A stretch of DNA of 64,000 nucleotides from Shewanella sp. Isolate13 (GCF_022398325.1 NZ_JAKEVD010000008.1:101464-165463), one strand, 5' to 3'. Counted from the stretch's first letter, positions 1 through 10,390 are shown. Notes: generated by a model from the letters alone, not told the origin. Numbers and translations: made by a program.

Positions 1-151
1 AAATCGGCTTCCAGATCCACGGAGAGAGATCGACAACACGGGGATCACTCAAGAACTGTTTGAGGAATTTTTTAACGTCAGGAGCGGTAGGTGAATCGGG
101 GGTGCCTAGGTTTACTAATAACACACCAAATGGTGGGGCTAAGTCACTCAC
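1..151 (-). CDS. hemH: Ferrochelatase, N-terminal 50 residues only (cut by window edge)
   Basis: The reverse strand encodes about 50 residues including the [11 protein letters not shown] motif typical of the N-terminus of ferrochelatase, which inserts Fe2+ into protoporphyrin IX in the last step of heme synthesis. I place the start at a GTG at 149-151, preceded by AAGAGA as ribosome binding site; the overlapping ATG is in another frame and runs straight into TGA. The rest of the gene lies outside the window. It follows adk on the same strand but is separated from it by a terminator, so it probably has its own promoter. The identity rests on the N-terminal motif only. Confidence 0.85.
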   Translation of the reverse strand, partial: MSDLAPPFGVLLVNLGTPDSPTAPDVKKFLKQFLSDPRVVDLSPWIWKPI

Positions 152-204
152 ATGAATTCTCTTTTTAGCAAGATATTCGTGTCAGGCTATCATCGCAAAA
201 AGCA

Positions 205-235
205 TAAAAAAAGCCCATTTACATGGGCTTTTTAA
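205..235 (-). terminator. Rho-independent terminator after adk
   Basis: The stem GCCCA/TGGGC with a TTTACA-type loop is flanked by A-runs on one side and T-runs on the other, so it can work in both directions. It lies between the adk stop and the hemH start and most likely ends the adk transcript. Confidence 0.8.
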
Positions 236-321
236 AATATGAGAACTAGCTCATAAACACTTTGTTACTTAGGTATATTTGCTCTAAGTCACAAGCGCCT
301 GAGAAATCGACTAGCGCCTAT

Positions 322-1008
<687 letters not shown>

Positions 1009-1136
1009 TCAAAGGCGTACACCAAAGCCGCCTAGATGATGGGTATTGTTCTGTTTAGGGCGGCGATCTTCGCATAAATGGCCGCTATTTTGAAGTAATT
1101 TTCATTCGACTTTAGCATCAGTCTGGATAAAAAACA

Positions 1137-1982
1137 TCAGTAAAGTAAGGTGTAGAGTTTGCGACGATACTGATTCGCTAAACTGTTGCCTTGCCCTAAC
1201 GCCGTCAAAATCTCTAAAAATAGAACTTTTACTCTACCATCCAATGCCGATACATCTTTTTGCAGTGGCATAAATAGCAGCTCAAGAGCTTCATCGTTAC
1301 GTCCAGCTTGATGTAACGCTTTGGCCAAATCTAATACCAACTCTAAATTATCAGGTGCCTTTTCGAGCGCTTGCTGCAAGTTGCGGATCTCGGGGGTATC
1401 GGCGGCATCTAGCGCTAAAGCAAGCTTTGCCTTAAGGCTTTGATAATAACTGTCTTGATCCGCTAGTCCCACAGAATCAAGTAAGCCTTTAGCGTCTTCA
1501 AGCACGCCAAGTGACAAGTAAACATCGGCTAATGCGAGGGCGATTTCAGCGAGTGGGTTTTCGCTGTAGGCATCTTTTAGTAAAGGCAGTGCAGCGATCG
1601 CATTTTGCTCAGCTAGGAATACTCGGGCCTGATTAAGCTTAAGCTGCCACTGTGCTGGCAGGTGCTTCTCAAGCATCTCAATGACTTGAGGTGCCTCTTG
1701 TACACCCGCAAAGCCATCGACGGGTTTACCTTCATGCAAAACTAAAGTCGTTGGTAGGCTTTGAATCTGGAAATAGTTGGCTATCTCCATCTCCTGCTCG
1801 CAGTTAACTTTAGCCAATACAAAACGGCCTGCCTGCTGCTGCGTAATACCTTCAAGGGTTTGCATCAATGCAAGGCTCTCTGGACTTTGAGTCGCCCAGA
1901 AGGCCATCACGACGATCTTCTCCATCGAAGCATCGACCACTTGCTGGATATTTTCTTTAGTCAGTTCTAGAATCGATTCCAT
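1137..1982 (-). CDS. cnoX: CnoX/YbbN-type thioredoxin-fold TPR co-chaperone
   Basis: The 281-residue protein has an N-terminal thioredoxin fold (about 1-110, with AFWATQSPES where the active site would be and a cis-Pro region LPTTLV) followed by TPR-like helical repeats to the C-terminus. This is the architecture of YbbN/CnoX, a cytoplasmic chaperone that binds stressed proteins and hands them to GroEL or DnaK. The CxxC motif is absent here, so disulfide reductase activity is not expected. The only cysteine near the front is in KVNCEQE, which could form mixed disulfides (inference). It lies downstream of htpG, another chaperone gene, but a terminator separates the two. Confidence 0.88.
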   Translation of the reverse strand: MESILELTKENIQQVVDASMEKIVVMAFWATQSPESLALMQTLEGITQQQAGRFVLAKVNCEQEMEIANYFQIQSLPTTLVLHEGKPVDGFAGVQEAPQVIEMLEKHLPAQWQLKLNQARVFLAEQNAIAALPLLKDAYSENPLAEIALALADVYLSLGVLEDAKGLLDSVGLADQDSYYQSLKAKLALALDAADTPEIRNLQQALEKAPDNLELVLDLAKALHQAGRNDEALELLFMPLQKDVSALDGRVKVLFLEILTALGQGNSLANQYRRKLYTLLY

Positions 1983-2012
1983 AACTTTCCTCTAATATTC
2001 TAGATTTGTAAT

Positions 2013-2042
2013 AAAAAAAGAGGCAGATTGACTGCCTCTTTA
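2013..2042 (-). terminator. Terminator of htpG
   Basis: The stem AAAGAGGCAG/CTGCCTCTTT with a 5-base loop, followed on the reverse strand by a run of T, lies just downstream of the htpG stop codon. Confidence 0.85.
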
Positions 2043-2056
2043 ATCATAGCCTTTGT

Positions 2057-3973
2057 TTACTTAACGCTAGCTAATAACATCTGGTTCATTAACTTAATAA
2101 ACGCCGATGGATCCGCAAGGCTGCCCTTTTCAGACAATAACGCTTGCTGTAACAGCAATTCAGACCACTGAGCAAATAGCTGCTCGTCTTGCTCGTCATT
2201 CAAACGCGCAACCAGTGGGTGCTCAGGGTTTAGCTCAAATGTTGGCTTAGACTCAGGCACATCTTGTCCTGCGGCTTGCATCAGCTTGATCATCTGGGTC
2301 GACATCTCGCCTTCACCTGCGACCACGCACGCAGGCGTATCGGTTAGACGTGTCGTGACTTTAACTGCAGACACTTTATCACCAAGACTGTCCTTAACAC
2401 GCTTCACTAGGCCTTCAGATTCTGTTTCTAACTTCTCTTGCGCCTCTTTCTCGCTCGCATCTTCAAGTTCACCTAGCTCAAGATCGCCACGGGTCACTGA
2501 ATGCAATTTCTTGCCATCGAACTCAGTTAGATGGTTGATCAACCACTCATCGATACGCTCAGACATCAATAGTACTTCGATGCCCTTCTTACGCAGTAAC
2601 TCGAGGTGCGGACTATTAGCTGCGGCCTCATGGCTATCGGCAACAATGTAGTAGATCTTAGATTGACCTTCTTTCATGCGCTCGATGTAGTCAGCTAGTG
2701 ATACGTTTGCTGTCGCTTCGCCAGTATGAGTCGATGCAAAACGCAGTAGACCAGCAACACGCTCTTTGTTAGCGAAGTCTTCTGCTGGGCCTTCTTTTAG
2801 CACTTGACCAAATTCAGTCCAGAAAGACTGATACTTTTCAGCATCATTTTTAGCAAGCTTCTCTAGCATGCCAAGCACACGCTTAGTCACAGCGGTGCGA
2901 AGCGCCGTTGTCACCTTGTTATCTTGTAAGATTTCACGTGATACGTTTAGCGGCAGATCGTTCGAGTCAATCAAACCCTGCACAAAACGCAGGTAACTAG
3001 GCATAAACTGCTCAGCATCGTCCATCACGAATACACGCTGAACAAATAACTTTAAGCCATGCTTACGGTCGCGGTTCCATAGATCCCAAGGTGCTTTGGC
3101 CGGAATATAAAGTAAGCTAGTGTACTCTTGCTTACCTTCGACGCGGTTGTGACTCCACAGAAGTGGATCAGCATAGTCATGAGAGATGTGCTTATAGAAC
3201 TCTTGGTACTCTTCATCAGACACGTCGCTCTTGTTACGAGTCCAAAGCGCCGTTGCCTTGTTCATCGCCTTCCAGCTACCCTCAGTCGCGGCAACAGCTT
3301 CAGTGTCTTCTGTTGCTTCAACCGCTGGCGTCCCCTCTTCATACATCTCAACAGGTACTGAGATATGATCAGAGTACTTAGTGATGATAGAGCGCAGACG
3401 GTAGTCATCAGCAAACTCTTTCTCATCTTCACGAAGGTGCAGTGTAATTTCAGTACCACGAGTTTGCTTAGAGATAGTCTCGACCGTGAAGTCTCCTTCA
3501 CCAGCAGATTCCCACAGTACCGCTTCATCGGCACTGTGGCCTGCAGCACGAGTGCGAACGGTTACGCGATCTGCAACGATAAAGGCAGAGTAAAAGCCAA
3601 CACCGAACTGACCGATTAATTGCGAGTCTTTTGACTCATCGCCTGATAGGTTTTTGAAGAAATCGGCTGTGCCCGATTTCGCGATTGTGCCAAGGTGTTC
3701 AATCACACCATCGCGGGTCATACCGATACCGTTATCATCGATAGTCACGGTACCCTTCTCTTTATCGGCACTGATACGAACGCGCAGCTCGCCATCACCT
3801 TCATAGAGGTCATCATTAGTTAGGGCTTCATAGCGTAGCTTATCAGCAGCATCGGCAGCGTTAGATACTAACTCACGCAAAAAGATCTCTTTGTTAGAGT
3901 ACAAAGAGTGGATCATCAAATGTAGTAGTTGTTTGACTTCAGTTTGAAAGCCATGGGTCTCTTGTTGTGACAT
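2057..3973 (-). CDS. htpG: Molecular chaperone HtpG (Hsp90)
   Basis: The 638-residue protein is collinear with bacterial Hsp90. The N-terminal GHKL ATPase carries [22 protein letters not shown] and GQFGVGFYS. The middle domain contains [11 protein letters not shown], and the C-terminal dimerisation domain ends in LASVK. It is an ATP-dependent cytoplasmic chaperone. A sigma-32-like promoter at 4020-4047 and a terminator at 2013-2042 frame it as a single heat-shock gene. A serine/threonine/glutamate-rich charged linker around residues 215-235 ([14 protein letters not shown]) joins the first two domains. Confidence 0.98.
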   Translation of the reverse strand: MSQQETHGFQTEVKQLLHLMIHSLYSNKEIFLRELVSNAADAADKLRYEALTNDDLYEGDGELRVRISADKEKGTVTIDDNGIGMTRDGVIEHLGTIAKSGTADFFKNLSGDESKDSQLIGQFGVGFYSAFIVADRVTVRTRAAGHSADEAVLWESAGEGDFTVETISKQTRGTEITLHLREDEKEFADDYRLRSIITKYSDHISVPVEMYEEGTPAVEATEDTEAVAATEGSWKAMNKATALWTRNKSDVSDEEYQEFYKHISHDYADPLLWSHNRVEGKQEYTSLLYIPAKAPWDLWNRDRKHGLKLFVQRVFVMDDAEQFMPSYLRFVQGLIDSNDLPLNVSREILQDNKVTTALRTAVTKRVLGMLEKLAKNDAEKYQSFWTEFGQVLKEGPAEDFANKERVAGLLRFASTHTGEATANVSLADYIERMKEGQSKIYYIVADSHEAAANSPHLELLRKKGIEVLLMSERIDEWLINHLTEFDGKKLHSVTRGDLELGELEDASEKEAQEKLETESEGLVKRVKDSLGDKVSAVKVTTRLTDTPACVVAGEGEMSTQMIKLMQAAGQDVPESKPTFELNPEHPLVARLNDEQDEQLFAQWSELLLQQALLSEKGSLADPSAFIKLMNQMLLASVK

Positions 3974-4019
3974 GAAATGTTCCCTTTAAAAAAATCAGTT
4001 TTAGTAAAGCTTGCTTAAG

Positions 4020-4047
4020 AGATGGGGCTAGAAAAATACATTTCAAG
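4020..4047 (-). promoter_or_regulatory. Sigma-32 (heat-shock) promoter of htpG
   Basis: On the reverse strand CTTGAAA (4047-4041) is followed after 14 bases by CCCATCT (4026-4020). This agrees with the RpoH consensus CTTGAAA-N11-16-CCCATnT. The predicted start near 4013 gives a leader of about 40 bases before the htpG ATG. Confidence 0.8.
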
Positions 4048-4076
4048 GGAGAAATCTGGCATTGCCTTCAATTGCA

Positions 4077-4119
4077 CAAAAAAAATCCAGTCAGTGTTCA
4101 TTCACAGACTGGATTTTAT
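4077..4119 (-). terminator. Terminator after recR
   Basis: The inverted repeat AATCCAGTC/GACTGGATT is followed on the reverse strand by eight T residues. It lies between the recR stop and the htpG promoter and ends the recR transcript. Confidence 0.8.
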
Positions 4120-4163
4120 TCATGAAACTAGCCTAGGCAGTGAGCTTTTTTGCTCGCGACTAA

Positions 4164-4763
4164 CTAGATAGGTAAGCGTCCATTAAAAGAAAGCGCTAAG
4201 GTCGTACTGTCAACATATTCAAGCTCACCGCCGACAGGCACGCCATGGGCGATACGACTCACGGTAAGGTTATGACGCTTTGCCATATCGGCAATATAAT
4301 GTGCGGTCGCATCCCCCTCTACCGTAGGGTTCGTTGCTAAAATAAGCTCACTCACCTCACCAGATGCCAGATGCTGCTCAAGCAAGGCAAGCCCAAGCTC
4401 TTCAGGTCCAACACCATCGAGTGGTGACAAATGGCCTAACAACACAAAATAACGACCAGTAAAGTGCCCCCCAGCTTCGATTGCTAATACATCGGCTGGC
4501 GTTTCCACTACACAGATCACCTCTGAGTGACCACGCTTAGTGCTCACACAAATGGGGCAGTAAGTTTCTTCAGTAAAGGTACGGCATGACTGACAGTGCC
4601 CCACATCCGACATGGCTTTCGCCAACGAATCGGCAAGCTTAGCACCCGCCTTGCGGTCACGCTCTAGAAGCTGAAATGCCATTCTTTGGGCAGACTTAGG
4701 CCCAACGCCAGGTAAACAACGAAGTGACTGGATTAGCTCATCAACGAGTGGACTAAATTTCAT
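4164..4763 (-). CDS. recR: Recombination mediator RecR
   Basis: The 199-residue protein has a helix-hairpin-helix ([14 protein letters not shown], about 17-30), a zinc finger with Cys57, Cys60, Cys69 and Cys72, then a Toprim domain and a Walker-like C-terminus. RecR acts with RecF/RecO to load RecA onto SSB-coated single-stranded gaps. In many gammaproteobacteria recR directly follows ybaB and dnaX. Here two unrelated genes and a repeat element (4949-7012) separate it from ybaB. Confidence 0.97.
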   Translation of the reverse strand: MKFSPLVDELIQSLRCLPGVGPKSAQRMAFQLLERDRKAGAKLADSLAKAMSDVGHCQSCRTFTEETYCPICVSTKRGHSEVICVVETPADVLAIEAGGHFTGRYFVLLGHLSPLDGVGPEELGLALLEQHLASGEVSELILATNPTVEGDATAHYIADMAKRHNLTVSRIAHGVPVGGELEYVDSTTLALSFNGRLPI

Positions 4764-4948
4764 TTAACATTCCGCTTATAAAGGCATCTGCATGCCCTAG
4801 AAAAAGGTCGATGAGCGCTGCCAAACGCGGCGAAAGCACCACTAAGGCAACTCATCATAAAATTAGCGCCAGATACTAGCATAGAATCTGAAGGTTTTGT
4901 CCCTTTCAAGCAATAGCTAATCCCTTAACGACTCATCTAGCACAATAA

Positions 4949-5884
4949 TTAAAGCTCGATTGCAGTCATATCAAAGGCTACTGTCGATAACTTACCCTCT
5001 GCAGTTGCCCGCATACCAGGGCTAATAATCTTCCAGTAAGCTCTATCCTCCAAACAGATCGCCCCAGAGAACTGCTCGATATTAACCCCTCCCTTACAGT
5101 GCTTGCCCCAATAATCCTTACGCTTATCGGAAAAAATGATCTCAATCTTAGCCGGCTTAGCACTAATAACATGCACAAGGTTACAGCCACCCGCAACGAG
5201 GGCAAAACTTAGCACTAAATTACCGATAATAATGGCGAACACTTGCTTTAGCAGGCTCTGTCCCATTTGCTCAGCCCGTTCTCTGCTATCTGGAGACACA
5301 GCTTTCAACAGCAAGATGGGAAGGGTTATAGCGTAAACAACTCCCCCGGCAATATAAACTGAGCGGAAAATATCTCCTCGCCAAACTAAGTCAGAGAAAT
5401 AGATAAAGGACAGCAACCCTAAAAAGGCGGCACTGATGTAGGTGATTACCGAATAATTAACCAGCTGCTGCAAAGGCGTATTTTTAGGGAAATAATGTTC
5501 AACTAACTTTTGCTTACTCATGCTCAAGAGACGCTGTAGGTGTTCCTCCAACTCCCCAATACCAATAAAGCCAAACTCCTTTTGGCGTTCCCGCCCTCCT
5601 TTACTATTCGTATAGAACAGAGCCAGCAAGCCCTCTTCTTTACTTAGCATGTCATAGGTAAAAGTGATCTCAAAGCGCTGCAGTTTTGCCTGAACAACTA
5701 ACATAGGCATAGTCAGAGCGCCATTTCCTGCCGCGCCATCGGTTTCATTAAGGGACGACTCTTCAAAGACTACCGCCTCCAAGATCTCTTTGAGTCGCAG
5801 TTTTAAACTAGCTTGATCCGTCACGGCGCCAAAATTTTGGGTTTGGCCGCTAGCGGATATTAGTGATAGCGAACTTATCTTCAT
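4949..5884 (-). CDS. Unknown membrane protein with three predicted TM helices
   Basis: I do not recognise this 311-residue protein. The first 140 residues look soluble, with a mixed alpha/beta pattern and an ELEEHLQRLLSMSK helix. Three hydrophobic segments follow at about 143-165, 173-197 and 212-236, and a C-terminal 75-residue tail contains three cysteines (KHCKGGVN, GAICLED, plus GGCNL at the membrane edge). The tail could be periplasmic with a disulfide if the N-terminus is cytoplasmic (inference). It starts 2 bases after the stop of the Sel1-repeat gene upstream, so the two are almost certainly co-transcribed. Both interrupt the usual recR-ybaB order. Confidence 0.7.
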   Translation of the reverse strand: MKISSLSLISASGQTQNFGAVTDQASLKLRLKEILEAVVFEESSLNETDGAAGNGALTMPMLVVQAKLQRFEITFTYDMLSKEEGLLALFYTNSKGGRERQKEFGFIGIGELEEHLQRLLSMSKQKLVEHYFPKNTPLQQLVNYSVITYISAAFLGLLSFIYFSDLVWRGDIFRSVYIAGGVVYAITLPILLLKAVSPDSRERAEQMGQSLLKQVFAIIIGNLVLSFALVAGGCNLVHVISAKPAKIEIIFSDKRKDYWGKHCKGGVNIEQFSGAICLEDRAYWKIISPGMRATAEGKLSTVAFDMTAIEL

Positions 5885-5886
5885 GA

Positions 5887-6585
5887 TTAAAATACCTGCT
5901 CTAACAATTCGCCAATCTGATTATTGCTCTGCCCATCCCAACGATGCTTGGCCTTAGTGTTTCTATAAATTTGATCAGCATTCGCTTTTTCAGAGAGTGA
6001 TAAGTGCTCGCTGGCTTGCTTAACTAGATTTCGTGACTGCGAAAAATGATTACCTCTTGCATAAAGAGCCCAAAGATAAGCCTGGCTGTAATCGCCTAGA
6101 TTAAAATAGTAAACAGCAAAATTATGCTGAGCAGCGGGGAAAGAATGCGCTGCAGATTTTTCAATCCAAAATAGGGATTTTAATGGGCTTTGAGGGACGT
6201 AATGCCCGAAATGATATAGCATGCTCAAATAGTATTGAGCATAAGCATTATCACTATTTTTGCTAAACCAGTGATACGCCTGCTGATAATTGTTAACCGT
6301 GGTCAGATCGTAGAAATAGAGTGTAGCCAGTGCCAGTTGGCTACCGAGATCACCTTGCTGGGCAGAGGGGTTAAAAAAAGCTCGCGCTGCGGGATACTGC
6401 TTATTTTTTAAAAGGATAAGGCCTAGCTCTCGAGCCTCTTCGATTGAAACTTTTCCGCTGTATTTCTCGATCCCACTTAAGGCAATAGACGGCGCGCCAA
6501 ACAGTGTATTGAAGATAACAATGACGATAAATATGACTAAAGACAATCCCAGCCCTTTGAGTTTTTGCTTCACACTACTACCCAT
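5887..6585 (-). CDS. Membrane-anchored Sel1/TPR-repeat protein, function unknown
   Basis: The 232 residues begin with a short basic segment and one hydrophobic helix (about 11-31, LGLSLVIFIVIVIFNTLFG), followed by helical repeats of Sel1/TPR type (AARAFFNPSAQQGDLGSQLA, ALATLYFYD, YHWFSKNSDNAYAQYYLSML, AAHSFPAAQHNFAVYY). Such repeats normally bind other proteins. The single helix predicts an anchor that leaves the repeats outside the cytoplasm. It is the first gene of a two-gene unit with the three-TM protein downstream. I cannot assign a process; a role in envelope assembly is only a guess from architecture. Confidence 0.7.
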   Translation of the reverse strand: MGSSVKQKLKGLGLSLVIFIVIVIFNTLFGAPSIALSGIEKYSGKVSIEEARELGLILLKNKQYPAARAFFNPSAQQGDLGSQLALATLYFYDLTTVNNYQQAYHWFSKNSDNAYAQYYLSMLYHFGHYVPQSPLKSLFWIEKSAAHSFPAAQHNFAVYYFNLGDYSQAYLWALYARGNHFSQSRNLVKQASEHLSLSEKANADQIYRNTKAKHRWDGQSNNQIGELLEQVF

Positions 6586-6747
6586 TTAGGCAAAACTACC
6601 CACCTAAGCAAAAGCACGCCTAAGATGGCGCATAATAAAAGCAAAAGAGTCTGACACAGGGCCTTAATCCTCGCAAGCAAAGCTGACTTAAATAATTGAA
6701 AGTAAGTTATTTATATCAAACAGGAACGATGCGAGATCCTCAATATT

Positions 6748-7012
6748 ATACCAATTAGTATAAGAAGTTGATCTACTCAGAGCGTTTTTGGCAAACTAAT
6801 TCAAGGCGAATAATTGTAAGAATGGTTGCTCCCTTGTGAAGTTATTCAACGAAGAAGTAGGCAGCTAAAAACGCTCCAGGATGGCGAGTTTTAGCGGCTC
6901 TGATACTTCGTTAACAAGCTTAAACGTAGAATAACTATGCTCTTCACTTGTTGTCTTGTCTCAGTGCCGCTAAATTCTCGCTGAGCGACCAAATCTTTAT
7001 ACTAATTGGTAT
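6748..7012. repeat. MITE-like repeat, copy 1 (265 bp)
   Basis: The element begins ATACCAATTAGTATAAG and ends with ATACTAATTGGTAT, imperfect terminal inverted repeats of about 16 bases. It is non-coding. Internal blocks shared with the other two long copies include AGTTGATCTACTCAGAGCG, AACTAATTCAAGGCGAA, CCCTTGTGAAG, GAAGTAGGC and AAAACGCTCCAG. This copy is inverted relative to copies 2 and 3. It fills the gap between the Sel1-repeat gene and the ybaB terminator. Confidence 0.8.
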
Positions 7013-7024
7013 TAAATCCAGAAA

Positions 7025-7050
7025 CAAAAAAGCCCAAGATAATCTTGGGC
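7025..7050 (-). terminator. Terminator of the dnaX-ybaB transcript
   Basis: The stem GCCCAAGA/TCTTGGGC with a 3-base loop is followed by TTTTTTG on the reverse strand. It lies about 90 bases past the ybaB stop. Confidence 0.8.
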
Positions 7051-7140
7051 TCCTATAGGTGTTTACTTGCTCGGATTTGGCCCCTATTTGGCCCCTCCAA
7101 TTTAACGGAACAGATATTCCATTAAAACAGCAAGTAAAAC

Positions 7141-7470
7141 TTAGAATGGCATCTTCATGCCTGGTGGTAGTTGCATACCCCCAGTCACTTCAGCCATCTT
7201 CTCTTTTTGGTTTTCTTCTACGCGGCGAGCAGCGTCGTTACACGCAGCAGCAATCAGATCTTCTAGCATCTCTTTGTCGTCTTCAAGAAGGCTTGAGTCG
7301 ATATCAACTTTACGTACGCTGTGAGAACCCGTCATAGTGACTTTAACTAGGCCAGCACCGGCTTCGCCAGTCACTTCCATACGTGCGATCTCTTCTTGCA
7401 CTTTAGCCATTTTGTCTTGCATCATCTGGGCTTGCTTCATCAAGTTGCCCATACCGCCTTTTCCAAACAT
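7141..7470 (-). CDS. ybaB: Nucleoid-associated protein YbaB/EbfC
   Basis: The 109-residue protein has the family pattern: an N-terminal helix rich in Met and Gln ([20 protein letters not shown]), then a beta segment ([17 protein letters not shown]) and a C-terminal LPPGMKMPF tail. YbaB dimers bind DNA and help organise the nucleoid. It directly follows dnaX, the standard arrangement. The start ATG is preceded by AGAAGAGAAT. Confidence 0.95.
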   Translation of the reverse strand: MFGKGGMGNLMKQAQMMQDKMAKVQEEIARMEVTGEAGAGLVKVTMTGSHSVRKVDIDSSLLEDDKEMLEDLIAAACNDAARRVEENQKEKMAEVTGGMQLPPGMKMPF

Positions 7471-7582
7471 ACTCTAATTCTCTTCTATTATTTATCACAA
7501 CAAATAAAGTGGGCTAATCTTACTAAAAAACCAGTGATTAGCAATGAAAGCTGAAATTCTATTGTAAAAATTATGACTCAGT

Positions 7583-10390
7583 TTACCGCTTAAAGTTCGC
7601 GATATCGATCAACTCAATCTGTTTTCCTTTCTCTACCAATAACTCAGGTGCATAGCTCAATGAGTCATCGGTTAGCTGCGCGCCCATATTTTGCGTCAAC
7701 CAACGCACATTGTCGTCAGTCATCAACTCATGGTGCGCCTGCACTAAAATCTCTTTGTGGAAACGTCTTCTCACTTCAAGTGGCGTTTCTCGTGCGCTAT
7801 CGAGCCCAACGGTGACATTGACCGTACAAGGTTCACCTAAAGCACTGCTCATGGCTTCTTCTAGCTGTTTAATGGCAACATCAGCAGCCAAATGCTTTTG
7901 ATCCGGTTTTAATAATAACGATAACGGTTGCTCAAACTGATGACAGACGGAGTTAACTGCTAGCTGCCGTACACGACCGCCCACTTCTAACTCAGACATA
8001 AACCGATACCACTTTAAATCAACCTCATTACCACTAAGCTCGCCACTAGGTAATACAGGTAAGTTTAGCTCAGCATCCTGAACAGGAGATGAATCAAGTA
8101 CTGTTTGCTCGACTCTCTTTTCATCTGGCTCTGAATCCAATTCAACCGACTTTACTTCTTCATGGGTGACTTTAGCCTTACTGACTGACGCCACAGCTGT
8201 AGAGTCGTCAAATCTCGCACAAGGGTCTTGTTCATGAGGCTCTTCCCATGGCGGCCTATCAAATACCTCATCATTAGCCTTTGTGTCATCTTCAGCTTGC
8301 GCTTCACTTGATTCAACACTTAGCTGCGGATCCGTTTCACTTGGCTTAACTTCAGTCTGCTTTCTTACAGGAGGCGTAAAAGGTTTACGTACCTCTACGG
8401 ACTTTTTTGAAGACTCCGCCTTAGGATCATCCTCTCCTAATCCCTCGAGTAAGCTGGCTCTAGCTGCGAGTACCGCATCCAGTAAGTCATCACCTGCTCC
8501 AGAGTCTGCATTAGCAGTCACTGGGGATGACACGATAACAGCTGATTGCTTTAGCGGCTGCGGATCACTCGGTGCGGACTCCGTTGTACTTTGACTAGCT
8601 GGTTGACTACTTTGATAGCCCTGTTCGTAACCACTATCAAAGCCATAATCTTCACTGCCAAAGTCATTACCTGGATCACTATAAGCTCCAGCATAATCTG
8701 CGTAAGAGGCTAAATCATCATAACTGTAATCTGATTGAACTGAGTTATCGTCAGCAACATTGTTGTGCTCTGGCTCTGGCTCTGGCTCTGGCTCTGCTTT
8801 TGCTTCTGCCGCGTCAACATGCTGCGTCTTTGCAACTGTCGGCTCTACGGGTGTTTGTTCAGACTCTTCTACAACCTCAGTGGTCATAGCTGCATCGGCT
8901 TTGAGCTCAGCCCTTGGTAGCGACTCTGTGACCTGTGCGCTCGATGAGTCCTCTTGATTAAACCCCTGACTCTGAGCTTGGCTCATTATCATAGCCATCT
9001 CGCTATTGAGGGCTTCGTCTGGCTGCTCTAATCTTGTTTCATTTTGCTCTTGCGTTGCTTCGGTTTGGCTAGGCTGCACACTCGGTTGCTCACTTTCATG
9101 AGCTAAAGAGGTCACTCCTTGTAACTTTCCCGGCGAGGCAGGCTCAACTCCTTCAGCCTCAGTGCTTGAAACTGTTGAAGAAACCGCTTGTGCAGCAGGA
9201 GCATCATTCACACCTTGACTGATACTAGGAGCTGATAAGGTCTGACTTTCACCAACCTTAGGTAGGCTTATCTCTGACTTTGACTCAACCGCCCAGCGGG
9301 TCACTGGCTTTTCAGGTACGAAGGTCACGGCTCTTAGCAGTGCCATCTCTAACCCTGACTTTGGATCTGGCGCGTGGGGTAAGTCTTTACGCCCAGTGAG
9401 CAGCAATTGATAGTAAAGCTGTACCTGCTCTGCTGACAGTTGCTGAGCAAACGCCTTGATCTGCTCACTATACAGTGACATCTGCGCCGCTGCGGGTGCA
9501 AATTGTGTCAATGTGATCTGATGTAATAGCTCAAGTAAGCTACGCAGCACCTCTTCTGGTTCTGCACCAAATGACAACACCTTAGCTGTGACTTGCATCA
9601 AATCCATCACATCGGCTTTGGCTAACGCTTCTAACAAGGCAATGACATGTTTCTCGTCGATGCTACCGAGCATCGTTTGTACTTGCTCTAGTTTGACTTG
9701 ACCTGCACCAAATGCAATCGCTTGATCCGTAAGGCTTAACGCATCTCGCATACTACCGTTAGCCGCTTTGGCTAACAGGGTTAATGCCGATGGTTCAAAA
9801 CTCAGTTGCTCTGCCGTTAAAATATGACTTAACTGCGCCACAATCTCATCTAGCGTTAAACTCTTGAGGTTAAACTGTAAGCAACGAGATAACACCGTCA
9901 CTGGCAGACGCTGTGGATCGGTGGTCGCCAGTAAGAATTTTACATGTTCCGGCGGCTCTTCTAAGGTTTTAAGTAGAGCATTAAAACTGCTTCGAGATAG
10001 CATGTGGACTTCATCGATAAGGTATACCTTATAGCGGCCACGGCTCGGTCTGTACTGCACGTTATCGAGCAGTTCTCGGGTATCATCAACCTTAGTTCTT
10101 GATGCCGCATCGACCTCAATCAAGTCAACGAATCGACCTTCGGCAATCTCAACGCAGGCAGAACACTTTCCACATGGCGTAGCGGTGACGCCTTGTTCAC
10201 AGTTAAGGCCCTTTGCAAAAAGACGCGCGAGACTGGTCTTCCCTACTCCTCGAGTACCGGAAAACAGATAGGCATGATGTAATCTTTGCTGAGTGAGCGC
10301 GTTGGTTAATGCATGTAAAACATGAGATTGACCAACCATTTGCTCAAATGTGGCAGGGCGCCATTTTCTGGCCAACACCTGATATGACAT
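7583..10390 (-). CDS. dnaX: DNA polymerase III subunit tau (with likely gamma by frameshift)
   Basis: DnaX is the clamp-loader ATPase that also tethers polymerase cores. I start at MSYQVLARKWRP, preceded by GGGGAG; an in-frame upstream ATG adds 24 unlike residues. Features: P-loop GTRGVGKTS (45-53), zinc cysteines 64, 73, 76 and 79, DEVH Walker B, sensor SRC. A long low-complexity acidic/Ser/Gln linker (about 380-810, with an EPEPEPEPE tract) precedes the C-terminal polymerase-binding domain. At 935 residues it is much longer than the 643 of E. coli tau because of this linker. A slippery heptamer in the linker (8402-8408) should also yield a 668-residue gamma form. It is followed by ybaB. Confidence 0.96.
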   Translation of the reverse strand: MSYQVLARKWRPATFEQMVGQSHVLHALTNALTQQRLHHAYLFSGTRGVGKTSLARLFAKGLNCEQGVTATPCGKCSACVEIAEGRFVDLIEVDAASRTKVDDTRELLDNVQYRPSRGRYKVYLIDEVHMLSRSSFNALLKTLEEPPEHVKFLLATTDPQRLPVTVLSRCLQFNLKSLTLDEIVAQLSHILTAEQLSFEPSALTLLAKAANGSMRDALSLTDQAIAFGAGQVKLEQVQTMLGSIDEKHVIALLEALAKADVMDLMQVTAKVLSFGAEPEEVLRSLLELLHQITLTQFAPAAAQMSLYSEQIKAFAQQLSAEQVQLYYQLLLTGRKDLPHAPDPKSGLEMALLRAVTFVPEKPVTRWAVESKSEISLPKVGESQTLSAPSISQGVNDAPAAQAVSSTVSSTEAEGVEPASPGKLQGVTSLAHESEQPSVQPSQTEATQEQNETRLEQPDEALNSEMAMIMSQAQSQGFNQEDSSSAQVTESLPRAELKADAAMTTEVVEESEQTPVEPTVAKTQHVDAAEAKAEPEPEPEPEHNNVADDNSVQSDYSYDDLASYADYAGAYSDPGNDFGSEDYGFDSGYEQGYQSSQPASQSTTESAPSDPQPLKQSAVIVSSPVTANADSGAGDDLLDAVLAARASLLEGLGEDDPKAESSKKSVEVRKPFTPPVRKQTEVKPSETDPQLSVESSEAQAEDDTKANDEVFDRPPWEEPHEQDPCARFDDSTAVASVSKAKVTHEEVKSVELDSEPDEKRVEQTVLDSSPVQDAELNLPVLPSGELSGNEVDLKWYRFMSELEVGGRVRQLAVNSVCHQFEQPLSLLLKPDQKHLAADVAIKQLEEAMSSALGEPCTVNVTVGLDSARETPLEVRRRFHKEILVQAHHELMTDDNVRWLTQNMGAQLTDDSLSYAPELLVEKGKQIELIDIANFKR
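8371..8408 (-). promoter_or_regulatory. Programmed -1 ribosomal frameshift signal in dnaX
   Basis: On the reverse strand the heptamer A AAA AAG (8408-8402) lies exactly in the zero-frame phase, covering codons 662-663. Slippage by -1 reads V-R-R-G-T then TAA (8387-8385). GGAG lies 5 bases upstream as a Shine-Dalgarno-like stimulator. A hairpin starts 6 bases downstream: GAGG pairs with CCTC, and CGTAAA with TTTACG across a CCT loop, with TA bulged (8395-8371). These are the three elements known for E. coli dnaX. Confidence 0.8.

Noticed and set aside
3128..3619. Overlapping frames opposite htpG
   Set aside because: They are shadows of the highly conserved htpG coding sequence.
7059..7337. 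A 92-residue plus-strand frame across ybaB
   Set aside because: It lies opposite a well-conserved ybaB and reads no known protein.
8769..8798. Six-base tandem repeat (CTCTGG) in dnaX as a phase-variable tract
   Set aside because: It is only about five units, in frame, encodes the EPEPEPEPE linker and would not switch the gene off by unit loss.
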